A DNA stretch of 64,000 bases from Nocardia lijiangensis NBRC 108240 (GTDB taxonomy: Bacteria > Actinomycetota > Actinomycetes > Mycobacteriales > Mycobacteriaceae). Every line of letters starts with the position of its first letter. The first letter of the stretch is position 1. The position numbers and the translations under genes were made by a program. Positions 25,366 through 34,172 of the stretch are shown here, piece by piece. A model generated the notes under the pieces. It was not told the origin of the DNA. It searched no databases and was given only the letters and a program-made list of their open reading frames with translations. The DNA is taken from contig NZ_BDBP01000013.1 of the NCBI RefSeq assembly GCF_001613045.1, forward strand, positions 1-64,000, written 5' to 3'.

Positions 25366-26220
25366 GTGCAGTCGACCAAGAGTCCTCCCACGGGATCACG
25401 GCTAAGTGAAGCGGTCGATTGGACGAGGTCGTACTGGGAAGACCATCCCAAGCGCTCACTGGAGACCTTCGGCCGTCAGATCACGATGGGTATCGCCGCG
25501 GTGGCGGAACTGTTCATCGCCATCTTCCGTCGGCGGTTCCCCTTCGGTGAATTCGTGCGCCAGTGCGCCTTCATGGCGAATGTGGCCGCCGCACCCACTC
25601 TGCTCGTTGCGATTCCCATCGGCGTCATCGTCTCGATTCAGGTCGGCGCGGTCGCCGGGCAGGTCGGCGCCACGTCGTTCATCGGCGCGGCCAACGGCCT
25701 CGGCATCATCCAGCAGGGCGCCCCGCTCGTCACGTCGATCATGATCGCGGGCGCGGTCGGCTCCGCCATCTGCGCCGATCTCGGCTCGCGCACCATCCGC
25801 GAGGAGATCGACGCCATGAAGGTGATGGGCGTCGATCCGCTGCGCCGCCTCGTCGCGCCGCGCCTCGGCGCCGCGATGCTGGTCAGCGTCCTGCTCTGCG
25901 GCTTCGTCGTCTTCGTCGGCTTCCTGACCGGCTATATCTTCAACATCTTCGCCCAGGGCGGCACGCCGGGTTCGTACGTCAGTACCTTCTCGTCGTTCGC
26001 CGTGACCCGCGACCTGTTCGTCGCGCTGGTGAAGTCGCTGATCTTCGGTCTGCTCGCCGCCATCATCGCCTGCGATACCGGACTCAACACCCGCGGCGGC
26101 CCCGGCGGTGTCGCCAACTCCGTGAACTCGGCGGTGGTGAGCTCCGCGCTGATGCTCTTCGGCGTGAACCTCATCATCACGCAGGTCTACAACGCACTCT
26201 TCCCCCCACAGGTGGTCTGA
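25366..26220 (+). CDS. yrbEA: Mce-linked permease YrbEA (MlaE family)
   Basis: A 284-residue integral membrane protein with about 5-6 hydrophobic segments and the MlaE-family loop GSRTIREEIDAMKVMGVDPLRRLVAPR. It is one half of the permease pair of the Mce lipid importer in the inner membrane, powered by an MceG-type ATPase encoded elsewhere. The start is GTG 25366, preceded by GAGAGGGG. It is the first gene of the mce operon and is separated from yrbEB by only 4 bp. Confidence 0.95.
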   Translation: MQSTKSPPTGSRLSEAVDWTRSYWEDHPKRSLETFGRQITMGIAAVAELFIAIFRRRFPFGEFVRQCAFMANVAAAPTLLVAIPIGVIVSIQVGAVAGQVGATSFIGAANGLGIIQQGAPLVTSIMIAGAVGSAICADLGSRTIREEIDAMKVMGVDPLRRLVAPRLGAAMLVSVLLCGFVVFVGFLTGYIFNIFAQGGTPGSYVSTFSSFAVTRDLFVALVKSLIFGLLAAIIACDTGLNTRGGPGGVANSVNSAVVSSALMLFGVNLIITQVYNALFPPQVV

Positions 26221-26224
26221 GCCG

Positions 26225-27088
26225 GTGTCATCAACCTATGTACCGCCGCTGCTGCGGCCACTCCAGGGCCTCAAGCGTTCGGCGCAGGCGCCGGTCGATC
26301 TCGTCGCCCGGCTCGGCCATCAGGTGTTCTTCTTCCTGCGGTCCATCGGCTCCATTCCGCTGGCGCTCAAGCAGTACCCCAAGGAAGTGTGGCGGCTGCT
26401 CTCCGACGTCACCTGGGGCAACGGCAATCTCGTCGTCGGCGGCGGCACCATCGGCGTCATCGTGATCCTGAGCGCGTTCGGCGGCATGACCGTCGGCATC
26501 CAGGGCTACACCTCGCTGAACCTGCTCGGCCTCAGCCCGATCACCGGCGCGATCTCCGCGTTCGCGACCACCCGTGAACTCGGCCCGCTGCTCGCCTCAC
26601 TGGCCTTCGCCGCGCAGGCGGGCTGTCGATTCACCGCGCAACTCGGCGCGATGCGTATTTCCGAGGAAATCGACGCGCTCGAGTCCGTGGCCATCCGGCC
26701 GCTGCCGTACCTGGTCAGCACCAGGATGTTCGCGGCGATCATCGCGATCGTCCCGCTGTACTGCCTCGGTCTGGCGACCGCATACCTCTCCTGCTCGCTG
26801 ACCGTGCAGTTGGTCGGCGGCACCGCAAGCGGCACCTACGCGCACTACTTCTATCAGTTCCTGATACCGACCGACGTTCTGTATTCGCTGCTCAAAGCGA
26901 TTATTTTCGTCGCGATCACCACCTTCATCCAGTGCTACTACGGCTTCTTCGCCTCCGGTGGCCCGGAGGGTGTCGGTGTCGCGGCGGGGCGTGCGATCAA
27001 GATGTGCATCATCCTGGTCGTCTTCGCGGACCTCTTCATGACGTTGGCGATCTGGGGGGTCAACCCCGGAATCCGGATCTCGGGGTAA
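26225..27088 (+). CDS. yrbEB: Mce-linked permease YrbEB (MlaE family)
   Basis: A 287-residue partner of YrbEA with the same fold; the signature loop is QLGAMRISEEIDALESVAIRPL. It has a longer N-terminal cytoplasmic stretch (about 1-60) before the first membrane segment (about 65-95). Together with YrbEA it is predicted to form the transmembrane channel that receives lipids from the MceA-F assembly. The start is GTG 26225; the gap to mceA is 7 bp. Confidence 0.95.
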   Translation: MSSTYVPPLLRPLQGLKRSAQAPVDLVARLGHQVFFFLRSIGSIPLALKQYPKEVWRLLSDVTWGNGNLVVGGGTIGVIVILSAFGGMTVGIQGYTSLNLLGLSPITGAISAFATTRELGPLLASLAFAAQAGCRFTAQLGAMRISEEIDALESVAIRPLPYLVSTRMFAAIIAIVPLYCLGLATAYLSCSLTVQLVGGTASGTYAHYFYQFLIPTDVLYSLLKAIIFVAITTFIQCYYGFFASGGPEGVGVAAGRAIKMCIILVVFADLFMTLAIWGVNPGIRISG

Positions 27089-27095
27089 GGGCCAG

Positions 27096-28574
27096 ATGAT
27101 CATCGATCCCAGTGGGCGCGGGCCCACGATGCGGCAGTTGCTGATCGCGGGCGTGTGCGGACTGATCGTCTTCGCGCTGGTGCTCGGCTTCCTCATGGCG
27201 CGCTACACCGGCTACTTCGTGCCCAAGGTGAACGTCGTCGCCAGTCTGACCACCACCGGTGACGGCCTGCCGTCGGAAGCCGACGTGAAGTTCCGCGGCG
27301 TCCTGGTCGGCGTGGTGGACGAGGTCGAGGTCGCGGCGAAGGGCGAACTGCAGAAGGTGCAGATCGAACTGAAGCCGGAGTACGCGGGCGACATCCCGTC
27401 CAACGTCACCGCGCGCGTGGTGCCGAGCAACCTGTTCGCCGTCACCTCCATCGAACTCGTCTTCAACGGGCCGGCCGACACCTACCTGAAGGAAGGGTCG
27501 GTCATCGAGGAGGACCGCAGCAAGGGCACGATCGCGCTGCAGGACACGCTGACCACGGTCCGCAACATCCTGGACAAGATCGACCCGGTGCAGTTCGGCC
27601 GCGTCGTCGGCACCCTCTCGCAGGCACTGGACGGCAGCGGCCGGATGCCGGGCTCGACCATCGAGCGGCTGGACCGCTGGGTGCTGGCCGTCGACGAGTC
27701 CATTCCGGATCTCGGCGTGCTGCTCGACGACTTCTCCGGCTCGTTCCGCGCGCTGAACCAGTCGGCGCCCGAATTGCTCGACGTGCTCGGCAGCTCGGTG
27801 CAGACCGCGAGCACCATCGCCGATCGCCGCGAGGAGCTCGTCGCGCTGATCACCGGGACCAGCGCCACGGTGGACACGGTGAACGCCCTGTTCGCCCGCA
27901 ACCCCGATGTCGGCAAGCAGGTCACCGTCGGCACCGCCGACATGTTCGGCGCGCTGACGGCCGACCCCGACGCGATCACCAGGACACTGCTGAACCTGAG
28001 CGAGTCGACCAGGGCGATGAGTACCACCTTCCACTGGGGTCCGCAGCAGCAACAGGTCTGGAACGCCGGTATCACGCTGACGCCGTACACCCCGTACACC
28101 GTCGCGGACTGCCCGCACTACGGCGAGATGGCAGGTCCGAGCTGCGCCACCGCTCCCGAGGTGAACGAACTGCCGCCGCTGCCGGAGAACCTGCGGCCGC
28201 GCGCGCTGGAATCGGCCGCCGGACTGCCGCCGGTGGTGCCGACGCCCGGTCTGCCGCTGATCCCCGGCGTCACCATGCCGGACCCGGGTCGCATCGTCTC
28301 CGACCTCCAGGAGAACGCGCAGCAGCCGTTTGCTGGCACGCCACTCGAGGGACTGTTCCCGGTGCTCCCCGGTCTGCCCGGCCTGATGCCGCCTGCCCCC
28401 GCGCCCGCGGCGGCTCCGGCGGACGCCCCCGCGGCCCGGCCGATCTCCTACCAGGGTGACGCCGCGATCGAGCAGCTGCTCGGCCGCAAGCCGACCACCG
28501 CGGAGTACCTGCTGCTGAGCTCGATCCTGAAGGGCGGAACGATGCAAGTGTCGGAGAGGGGTGCTGTCCGATGA
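27096..28574 (+). CDS. mceA: MceA, substrate-binding/tunnel subunit
   Basis: A 492-residue Mce-family protein. An N-terminal transmembrane helix (about 15-38) precedes the MCE/MlaD domain (about 45-125, VKFRGVLVGVVDEVEV), a helical central region and a Pro-rich C-terminal tail (about 360-460). It is predicted to contribute to the heteromeric periplasmic tunnel that moves sterols or fatty acids across the cell wall. Its stop overlaps by ATGA a 26-codon mini-ORF that bridges to mceB, the only large gap between the mce subunit genes. Confidence 0.94.
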   Translation: MIIDPSGRGPTMRQLLIAGVCGLIVFALVLGFLMARYTGYFVPKVNVVASLTTTGDGLPSEADVKFRGVLVGVVDEVEVAAKGELQKVQIELKPEYAGDIPSNVTARVVPSNLFAVTSIELVFNGPADTYLKEGSVIEEDRSKGTIALQDTLTTVRNILDKIDPVQFGRVVGTLSQALDGSGRMPGSTIERLDRWVLAVDESIPDLGVLLDDFSGSFRALNQSAPELLDVLGSSVQTASTIADRREELVALITGTSATVDTVNALFARNPDVGKQVTVGTADMFGALTADPDAITRTLLNLSESTRAMSTTFHWGPQQQQVWNAGITLTPYTPYTVADCPHYGEMAGPSCATAPEVNELPPLPENLRPRALESAAGLPPVVPTPGLPLIPGVTMPDPGRIVSDLQENAQQPFAGTPLEGLFPVLPGLPGLMPPAPAPAAAPADAPAARPISYQGDAAIEQLLGRKPTTAEYLLLSSILKGGTMQVSERGAVR

Positions 28575-28651
28575 GCGAACGCAGTGAGCGAATCATGTGC
28601 CAGCGTGCAATGCACATGCCGGAGCCGAGCGCTAGCGAGGCGCAGGCATGA
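28571..28651 (+). CDS. 26-residue coupling mini-ORF (MIRU-like element) between mceA and mceB
   Basis: The 77-bp insert between the mceA and mceB ATGA junctions holds an open frame of 26 codons. It starts MSERSERIMCQR and ends PEPSASEAQA. Its ATG overlaps the mceA stop and its TGA overlaps the mceB start, so ribosomes could pass through without a break. The DNA carries a 7-bp inverted repeat CATGTGC/GCACATG (28594-28618) and GAGCG-rich ends. This matches the published layout of mycobacterial MIRUs (short repeated elements with an ORF fitted into ATGA overlaps). Whether a peptide is made is unknown. Confidence 0.65.
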   Translation: MSERSERIMCQRAMHMPEPSASEAQA

Positions 28652-29691
28652 GCATTCGTAAGCCGCTGATCGGGTTCGGACTCTTCGCGATCGTCTCGAT
28701 CCTGGTGACGGTGGTCGTCTGGAACACGCTCGCGCGCGTGGTCCCCGGCGACACCAAGACCTACTCCGCGACGTTCACCGATGTGCTCGGCCTCCGCGAA
28801 GGCGACGACGTGCGCATGGCCGGTGTCCGGGTCGGCAAGGTCGAGAAGATCGAGCTGGCTCGCGACGATCGGACCAAGGAGTCGGTCGCGAACGTGTCGT
28901 TCATCGTCGAGAGCGACCAGACCCTCTTCGACGACACCAAGGCGCTGGTCCGCTACCAGAACCTGATCGGCCAGCGCTACGTGGCGCTGGCCCCCGGCGA
29001 GGCGTCCAACCCCGCGCCGCTGAAGAACAACGCGTCGATTCCGCTGGAGCGGACCGAGCCGTCGTTCGACGTGTCGGGTCTGCTCAACGGATTCCAGCCG
29101 CTGTTCCAGGTACTGCAGCCCGAGCAGGTGAACCGCCTCTCGGAGACGTTCATCCAGGCGCTGCAGGGCGACAACGTCTCGCTGAGCTCGTTCATCGTGC
29201 AGGCCGCCCAGCTGGCCACCGATTTCCAGCGCCGCGACGCGATCCTGTCCGACGTGATCACCAACCTGTCCGGTGTGATGGCGGGCTTGGCCAAACGAGG
29301 TGATGAATTGGAGACCCTGGTGACGCAAACCCGGGCCTTGATCGGCGGACTCTACGAGCAGGGCCAGACCCTGCTGCATTCCACCGAGCAGATCGCGAGC
29401 GCCACCACGTCGCTGGTCGGCATGGTCGGCAACATCCAGCCCAAGCTGCAGGCCGCGCAGAACTCCACGAGCGCCGCACTCACGCTGCTGCTGGACAACG
29501 GCGCCAAGCTGGACCAGGCCGCGATCGACGTGCCGAACATCCTCTCGGCGGCGGGCAGGCACACCTCCGAGGGCGGCTACGCCAACGCCTACCTGTGCGG
29601 CCTCGACATCTCGCTGTACGGTGTGCTCTTCCCCCGCGGTCTGTTCTCGCAGATCGGCGGCAACGAGCACTCGGCGGTGTGCCGCCCATGA
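28648..29691 (+). CDS. mceB: MceB, Mce-family subunit
   Basis: A 347-residue Mce protein with an N-terminal membrane helix (about 8-30), the MCE domain (about 38-118; VLGLREGDDVRMAGVRVGKVEKIEL) and a long helical region. The C-terminal YLCGLDISLYGVLFPRGL is typical of MceB proteins. It is the second component of the Mce tunnel. The start is ATG 28648, overlapping the stop of the mini-ORF; its own stop overlaps the mceC ATG (ATGA). Confidence 0.94.
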   Translation: MSIRKPLIGFGLFAIVSILVTVVVWNTLARVVPGDTKTYSATFTDVLGLREGDDVRMAGVRVGKVEKIELARDDRTKESVANVSFIVESDQTLFDDTKALVRYQNLIGQRYVALAPGEASNPAPLKNNASIPLERTEPSFDVSGLLNGFQPLFQVLQPEQVNRLSETFIQALQGDNVSLSSFIVQAAQLATDFQRRDAILSDVITNLSGVMAGLAKRGDELETLVTQTRALIGGLYEQGQTLLHSTEQIASATTSLVGMVGNIQPKLQAAQNSTSAALTLLLDNGAKLDQAAIDVPNILSAAGRHTSEGGYANAYLCGLDISLYGVLFPRGLFSQIGGNEHSAVCRP

Positions 29692-30686
29692 TCGCGAAGA
29701 TGAAGAACCGCTTCGACAGCAACCGCTACTTCTGGCTCGGCCTCATCGGCGCCGCCCTGATCGTGGTGCTGCTGATGGCCTCCGGCATCATCCGGATGCT
29801 CGGCGTCGGCGATCAGACCGTCAAGGCCGAGTTCGTGCAGGCGGCCGGTATCAAGGTCGGCGACAAGGTCAACGCCGCAGGCGTTCCGGTCGGCACGGTG
29901 ACCGGCGCGAAGCTCGAGGGCGGCCACGTGCTGATCACGATGAACGTCGACGAGAACGTCGAACTCGGCCCCGACGCGCGCGCCTCGATCAAGATGGCCA
30001 CCCTGCTCGGCGCCAGGTACGTCGACCTCGATCCCGGCAACGGCTCCGGACTGAAGGACGGCCGGATCCCGTTGTCCAACACCGCGGTTCCGTACAACCT
30101 GGCCGACGTGGTGCAGATCGGCACCCCGAAGTTCGAGGCGCTCGATACCGCCAAACTGGCCGAATCGCTGAACGTCATCAACCAGTCGATGGGCAGCTCG
30201 CCGGAGCTGACGGCGCAGGCGCTGGACAGCGTCGGCGCGCTGGCCAAGGTGATCGACACCCGCCGGGGCGAGGTCGACAGGCTGCTCAAAGACTTGGACC
30301 GGGTCACTCAGATCCTCGGCGACAACCGCAACAGCGTGCTGCTGGTGATCACCCAGGGCGAGGCCATCGCCAACCGGGTGATGGAGCGGCAGGACCTGCT
30401 GCGTCAGCTGCTCGACAACATCGCCGCCCTGACCAAGCAGCTGCAGGAGATCGGCGCGCAGAACGAGGGTCAGCTCGGCCCGACCATCCAGCAGCTGAAC
30501 ACCATGGCCGAGGGCCTGCAGAAGAACAAGGACAACCTGGATCGGCTGCTGTCGATCATGCCGCCCACGGTGCGCTACCTGGCGAACTCGTGGGGTGGCA
30601 GCGGCCCGTACGGCGACGTCGGTCTGCCGTGGCTGTTCCCGGACAACTGGTTGTGCTTCGCACAAGCCATCGAGGGGTGCCAGTGA
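29688..30686 (+). CDS. mceC: MceC, Mce-family subunit
   Basis: A 332-residue Mce protein with an N-terminal helix (about 14-36), the MCE domain (about 40-120; AAGIKVGDKVNAAGVPVGTV) and a helical C-terminal half. It ends WLFPDNWLCFAQAIEGCQ, with two Cys. The ATG at 29688 is fixed by the ATGA overlap with mceB, although the frame is open upstream. It contributes to the heterohexameric lipid tunnel. Confidence 0.94.
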   Translation: MIAKMKNRFDSNRYFWLGLIGAALIVVLLMASGIIRMLGVGDQTVKAEFVQAAGIKVGDKVNAAGVPVGTVTGAKLEGGHVLITMNVDENVELGPDARASIKMATLLGARYVDLDPGNGSGLKDGRIPLSNTAVPYNLADVVQIGTPKFEALDTAKLAESLNVINQSMGSSPELTAQALDSVGALAKVIDTRRGEVDRLLKDLDRVTQILGDNRNSVLLVITQGEAIANRVMERQDLLRQLLDNIAALTKQLQEIGAQNEGQLGPTIQQLNTMAEGLQKNKDNLDRLLSIMPPTVRYLANSWGGSGPYGDVGLPWLFPDNWLCFAQAIEGCQ

Positions 30687-31795
30687 TGAAATCCGCCACC
30701 ACAGGCAAAATCAAGGCCGTCGCAAAGCTTTTCGCGGTCAGCGCCGCCGCGCTGACGGTCGGCAGCTGCTCGCTGTTGCCCACCTCGGTGAACGACGCGC
30801 TCGGCGGCACCATGCACATCACCGCCGACTTCGAGAACATCGCGGGCATCTACGAGGGCAACCCGGTCACGGTGCTCGGGCTCCAGGTCGGCAAGGTCGA
30901 CAAGATCGTGCCGAAGGGCACCCTCGTCGAGGTGCATCTGTCGGTCGATTCCGGGGTGAAGATCCCGAAGAACGCGGAGGCGGCGATCGTTTCGCCGTCG
31001 ATCGTCACCGATCGGCACATCGAGCTCACCCCCGCCTACACCGAGGGCGAGGCGATGAGCGAAGGCACGCATCTGCCCAAGGCGCGCACCAGAACCCCGG
31101 TCGAGCTGGACACGATGATCAAGACCATCGATCAGTTCGCCGCCGCGCTCGCGCCGCAGGAGGGCACCGAAGGACTCGGCCCGCTCTCCGGCCGGGTGCT
31201 CTACCCGATGCTGGACGGCAACGGCGCGAAGATGCGGGACACCCTCAACGCCCTCTCCGGCGCGCTGAAGGTGGGTGTCGACAACAAGGACGCGATCTCC
31301 AACATCATCGTCCAGCTCAACGAGCTGACCACGATGCTGGCCGAAAACGACCAGTCCGTGCGCGATTTCAGCAACAAGGTGACCCAGATGACCGGTCTGC
31401 TCGCCGAGCAGGCGCCGGGCCTGCAGGCCACGCTCGACCAGCTCAACGACTTCCTGGCCAATACGAGCACCACGCTCGTCGATTACCAGGATCAACTGTC
31501 GGGCAGCCTGACCGGGCTGACAAACGTCACCCAGCAGCTCAGGGACAACGCCTACGGCCTCACCGAGGTCACCGACGTGGCGCCGATGGCACTGCAGAAC
31601 GTCGACCGGATCGTGAACCGCGAGGGCCGCTACGTGCGCCTGCACGCCATCATCGGCACCGCGCTCAACGGCGAGATCGTCGCGCTGTTCTGCGAGCGGA
31701 TCCAGATGAAGGCCGACGGGTGCCGCACCGGAAATATGCAGGACTTCGGACCCGACTACGGGCTCACCGCCGCACTGCTCGGACTGACGAAATGA
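30686..31795 (+). CDS. mceD: MceD, Mce-family subunit with a lipobox
   Basis: A 369-residue Mce protein. The N-terminus is a signal peptide ending in LTVGSC, a plausible lipobox, instead of a plain membrane anchor; the MCE domain follows (about 45-120, FENIAGIYEGNPVTVLG). If the Cys is lipidated, this operon has two lipoprotein Mce subunits, since MceE also has a lipobox. The start is ATG 30686, or GTG 30683, which would give the GTGA overlap; GAGGGG at 30672 suits both. Its stop overlaps mceE by ATGA. Confidence 0.93.
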   Translation: MKSATTGKIKAVAKLFAVSAAALTVGSCSLLPTSVNDALGGTMHITADFENIAGIYEGNPVTVLGLQVGKVDKIVPKGTLVEVHLSVDSGVKIPKNAEAAIVSPSIVTDRHIELTPAYTEGEAMSEGTHLPKARTRTPVELDTMIKTIDQFAAALAPQEGTEGLGPLSGRVLYPMLDGNGAKMRDTLNALSGALKVGVDNKDAISNIIVQLNELTTMLAENDQSVRDFSNKVTQMTGLLAEQAPGLQATLDQLNDFLANTSTTLVDYQDQLSGSLTGLTNVTQQLRDNAYGLTEVTDVAPMALQNVDRIVNREGRYVRLHAIIGTALNGEIVALFCERIQMKADGCRTGNMQDFGPDYGLTAALLGLTK

Positions 31796-32895
31796 CGTAC
31801 CGCATGACGATCAAGGCACGCAGGGCGCTCGTCGCCATCGCGGCGGTGGCCGGGGTGGGCATCACCTCCGGCTGCGGTCTCACCGTCGAGGATCTGCCGC
31901 TGCCCAAGCCGGGGCAGGCGGGCGAGACCTACACCGTGCACGCCGTGTTCGAGAACGCGCTGAACCTGCCCGACCAGGCGAAGGTGAAGATCGGCGGTTC
32001 GGATGTCGGTGTGGTCACCGACATCAAGACCAAGAACTTCCAGGCGGTCGTCGACCTGAGCATCCGCAGCGACATCGAGCTGCCCAAGGGCAGCACCGCC
32101 GAGCTGCGCCAGGCCACCCCGCTCGGTGACGTGTTCGTCGCGCTGTCCAAGCCGAAGGTCGAACCGGGCGCGCCGATGATGCACGACGGCGACACCCTCA
32201 CCCTCGAGCAGACCTCGGCGGGCGCCACCGTCGAACAGCTGCTCATCTCGGTGTCCATGCTGTTCAACGGCGGTGGCATCGCCTCGCTCACCAAGCTGAC
32301 CTCGGAACTGGATTCCATCGTCGGCGGGCGCGGGCCGCAGGTCGCGCACCTGATCACCGAATTGACCGGCGTGGTCGGCAGTTTGAACGACAACACCGCC
32401 CGGGTCGACGCGGTGCTGAACCAGTTCGGCACGCTGGCGAACACGCTCGAATCGCGGCGCTCGGAGCTGGGTCAGGTGGCCGACACGCTGCCCCAGATGA
32501 TCGGCGCCATCGCCGAGAACAACCGGGCCATCGGCGAACTGCTGACCAAGGTGTCGGTCGCCAGCGCCGCGCTCGGCGATTACGCCGACACCACCGGCGA
32601 TCAGCTGGGTGACCTGCTGGTCAATACGCAGGCGCTGATGGACGCGCTCTCGCGAACGGGCGACGACTTCGGCCTCCTGATGGACCGTCTGCACGAGATC
32701 CGCCCCAAGGTGGACGCCACCTTCCGCGGCCGCAGCTTCGCCGTCTACGCCACCGCCACCAACCTCGATCTCAGCGCACTGACCGACCCGCAGCACGGCA
32801 GGCTCCCGAATCTGGAGGACCTGCAGGACTTCGCGGGCAGCCTGATCCAGGTGCTGCAACTCGTGCAGCAGCGGGTGGAAGGCGGCCACCGATGA
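31792..32895 (+). CDS. mceE: MceE, lipoprotein Mce subunit (LprK-like)
   Basis: A 367-residue Mce protein whose signal peptide ends in the lipobox GITSGC, as in the LprK/MceE class that anchors one subunit by a lipid. The MCE domain lies at about 45-120 (FENALNLPDQAKVKIGGSDV), followed by a long helical region with heptad-like Leu/Val spacing. It overlaps mceD and mceF by ATGA at both ends. Confidence 0.94.
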   Translation: MTYRMTIKARRALVAIAAVAGVGITSGCGLTVEDLPLPKPGQAGETYTVHAVFENALNLPDQAKVKIGGSDVGVVTDIKTKNFQAVVDLSIRSDIELPKGSTAELRQATPLGDVFVALSKPKVEPGAPMMHDGDTLTLEQTSAGATVEQLLISVSMLFNGGGIASLTKLTSELDSIVGGRGPQVAHLITELTGVVGSLNDNTARVDAVLNQFGTLANTLESRRSELGQVADTLPQMIGAIAENNRAIGELLTKVSVASAALGDYADTTGDQLGDLLVNTQALMDALSRTGDDFGLLMDRLHEIRPKVDATFRGRSFAVYATATNLDLSALTDPQHGRLPNLEDLQDFAGSLIQVLQLVQQRVEGGHR

Positions 32896-34070
32896 GCGCG
32901 CTGTCGAAGATCTGGACGAACAAGCTGATCCTCTCGGCGATCGGCCTGGTGCTCGTGCTGCTCGTCGGCGCGTCGTACCTGCTGGTGAGCGTCATGCGGA
33001 TCAACCCGCTCCGGTCGAGTTACACCGTGACGGTGAACCTGGACCGCTCCGGCGGTCTGCAGCCGGGCAACGACGTGACACTGCGCGGCTACCGCGTCGG
33101 CAAGGTCTCCTCGATCGAGCTGACCGATCGCGGGCAGGCCATCGCGGCCAAGGCCGAGATCGACAGCCGGTACAAGATCCCGGTCGACACCGACGTGGCG
33201 GTGCAGGCGCTGTCCGCCGCCGGTGAGCAGTACATCGACTTCCGTCCCGGCACCGAGGACGGCCCGTTCCTCGCCGACGGCGCGGTGGTCCAGTTCGATC
33301 CGGAGACGGTCAAGACGCCGACCCCGGTGTGGTCGGTGCTGGACAACACCAGCGAGCTGATCGCGCAGGTCGATCCGGACAAGTTCAGCGTCATCCTCGC
33401 CGAGCTGGACATCGCGCTCAGCGGCGGTCCGGATCAGCTGCGCGGCCTGGTCAACGGCATCAGCCTGGCCACGTCGGGTCTGGATTCGCTGCTGCCGCAG
33501 ACGACCAGCCTGATCACCAACCTGCGGACCATCGCCGACACCACGTCGCAGGCGCAGCCGGATCTCGCCACCCTCACCGCCAACTCCGGGGAGCTGTTCG
33601 CGCAGTTCAACGCGGCCAACGCGGAGCTGCAGAGCGTCCTGGACTCGGGCCCGGGGCAGCTGCAGAGCTTGGGCGCGGTGCTGGACAAGACGTCGGATCC
33701 GATCACCAGCCTCGCCACCAACTTCGTCGCCACCACCAAGGCCGCGCAGCTGCGCCTGCCCGCGCTGCGGGCGCTGTTCCCCTCGCTCGCGGTGGGCGTC
33801 GAGGCGCTCGGCATCCCGGCGCACGACGGCGAGTTCCACGCGATCATCGACATCTGGCCGCGGCCGTACTGCACGTACAACACCCCGCAGATCCGCAACG
33901 AGGTGGTGCAGGACGGCTCCATCCCGAAGTGGAACTACTGCGTGAATCCGCCTCCGGGCCAGCAGATCCGCGGTGCGGCGAACGCCCCGCGGCCGGATGT
34001 GCCGAACAACGGCGCCCAGATGCCGCCGGGCGTGGATCCGAACGAGCGGACCCTCCCCCCGGTGCGGTGA
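32892..34070 (+). CDS. mceF: MceF, Mce-family subunit
   Basis: A 392-residue Mce protein with an N-terminal membrane helix (about 14-36), the MCE domain (about 42-120, LDRSGGLQPGNDVTLRGYRV) and a helical region. It ends in a Pro-rich tail with the family-typical WPRPYCTYNTPQIRNEVVQ, which contains a conserved Cys. It is the last subunit of the six; the Mce-associated protein gene follows after about 100 bp. Confidence 0.94.
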   Translation: MSALSKIWTNKLILSAIGLVLVLLVGASYLLVSVMRINPLRSSYTVTVNLDRSGGLQPGNDVTLRGYRVGKVSSIELTDRGQAIAAKAEIDSRYKIPVDTDVAVQALSAAGEQYIDFRPGTEDGPFLADGAVVQFDPETVKTPTPVWSVLDNTSELIAQVDPDKFSVILAELDIALSGGPDQLRGLVNGISLATSGLDSLLPQTTSLITNLRTIADTTSQAQPDLATLTANSGELFAQFNAANAELQSVLDSGPGQLQSLGAVLDKTSDPITSLATNFVATTKAAQLRLPALRALFPSLAVGVEALGIPAHDGEFHAIIDIWPRPYCTYNTPQIRNEVVQDGSIPKWNYCVNPPPGQQIRGAANAPRPDVPNNGAQMPPGVDPNERTLPPVR

Positions 34071-34172
34071 GTGTGCCCGGCATACTCGCTGGTAGAACGC
34101 GTACGGTTCGCCCATGCGGACCGGCCAGCCGATACGGTGCGTCCGCGCGCCGGGAAAGTGCAGGATTTATCG

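Noticed and set aside
34071-34172. Upstream GTG start for the Mce-associated protein
   Set aside because: It would add 34 residues unlike the family N-terminus and lacks a good ribosome-binding site; ATG 34173 is preferred.
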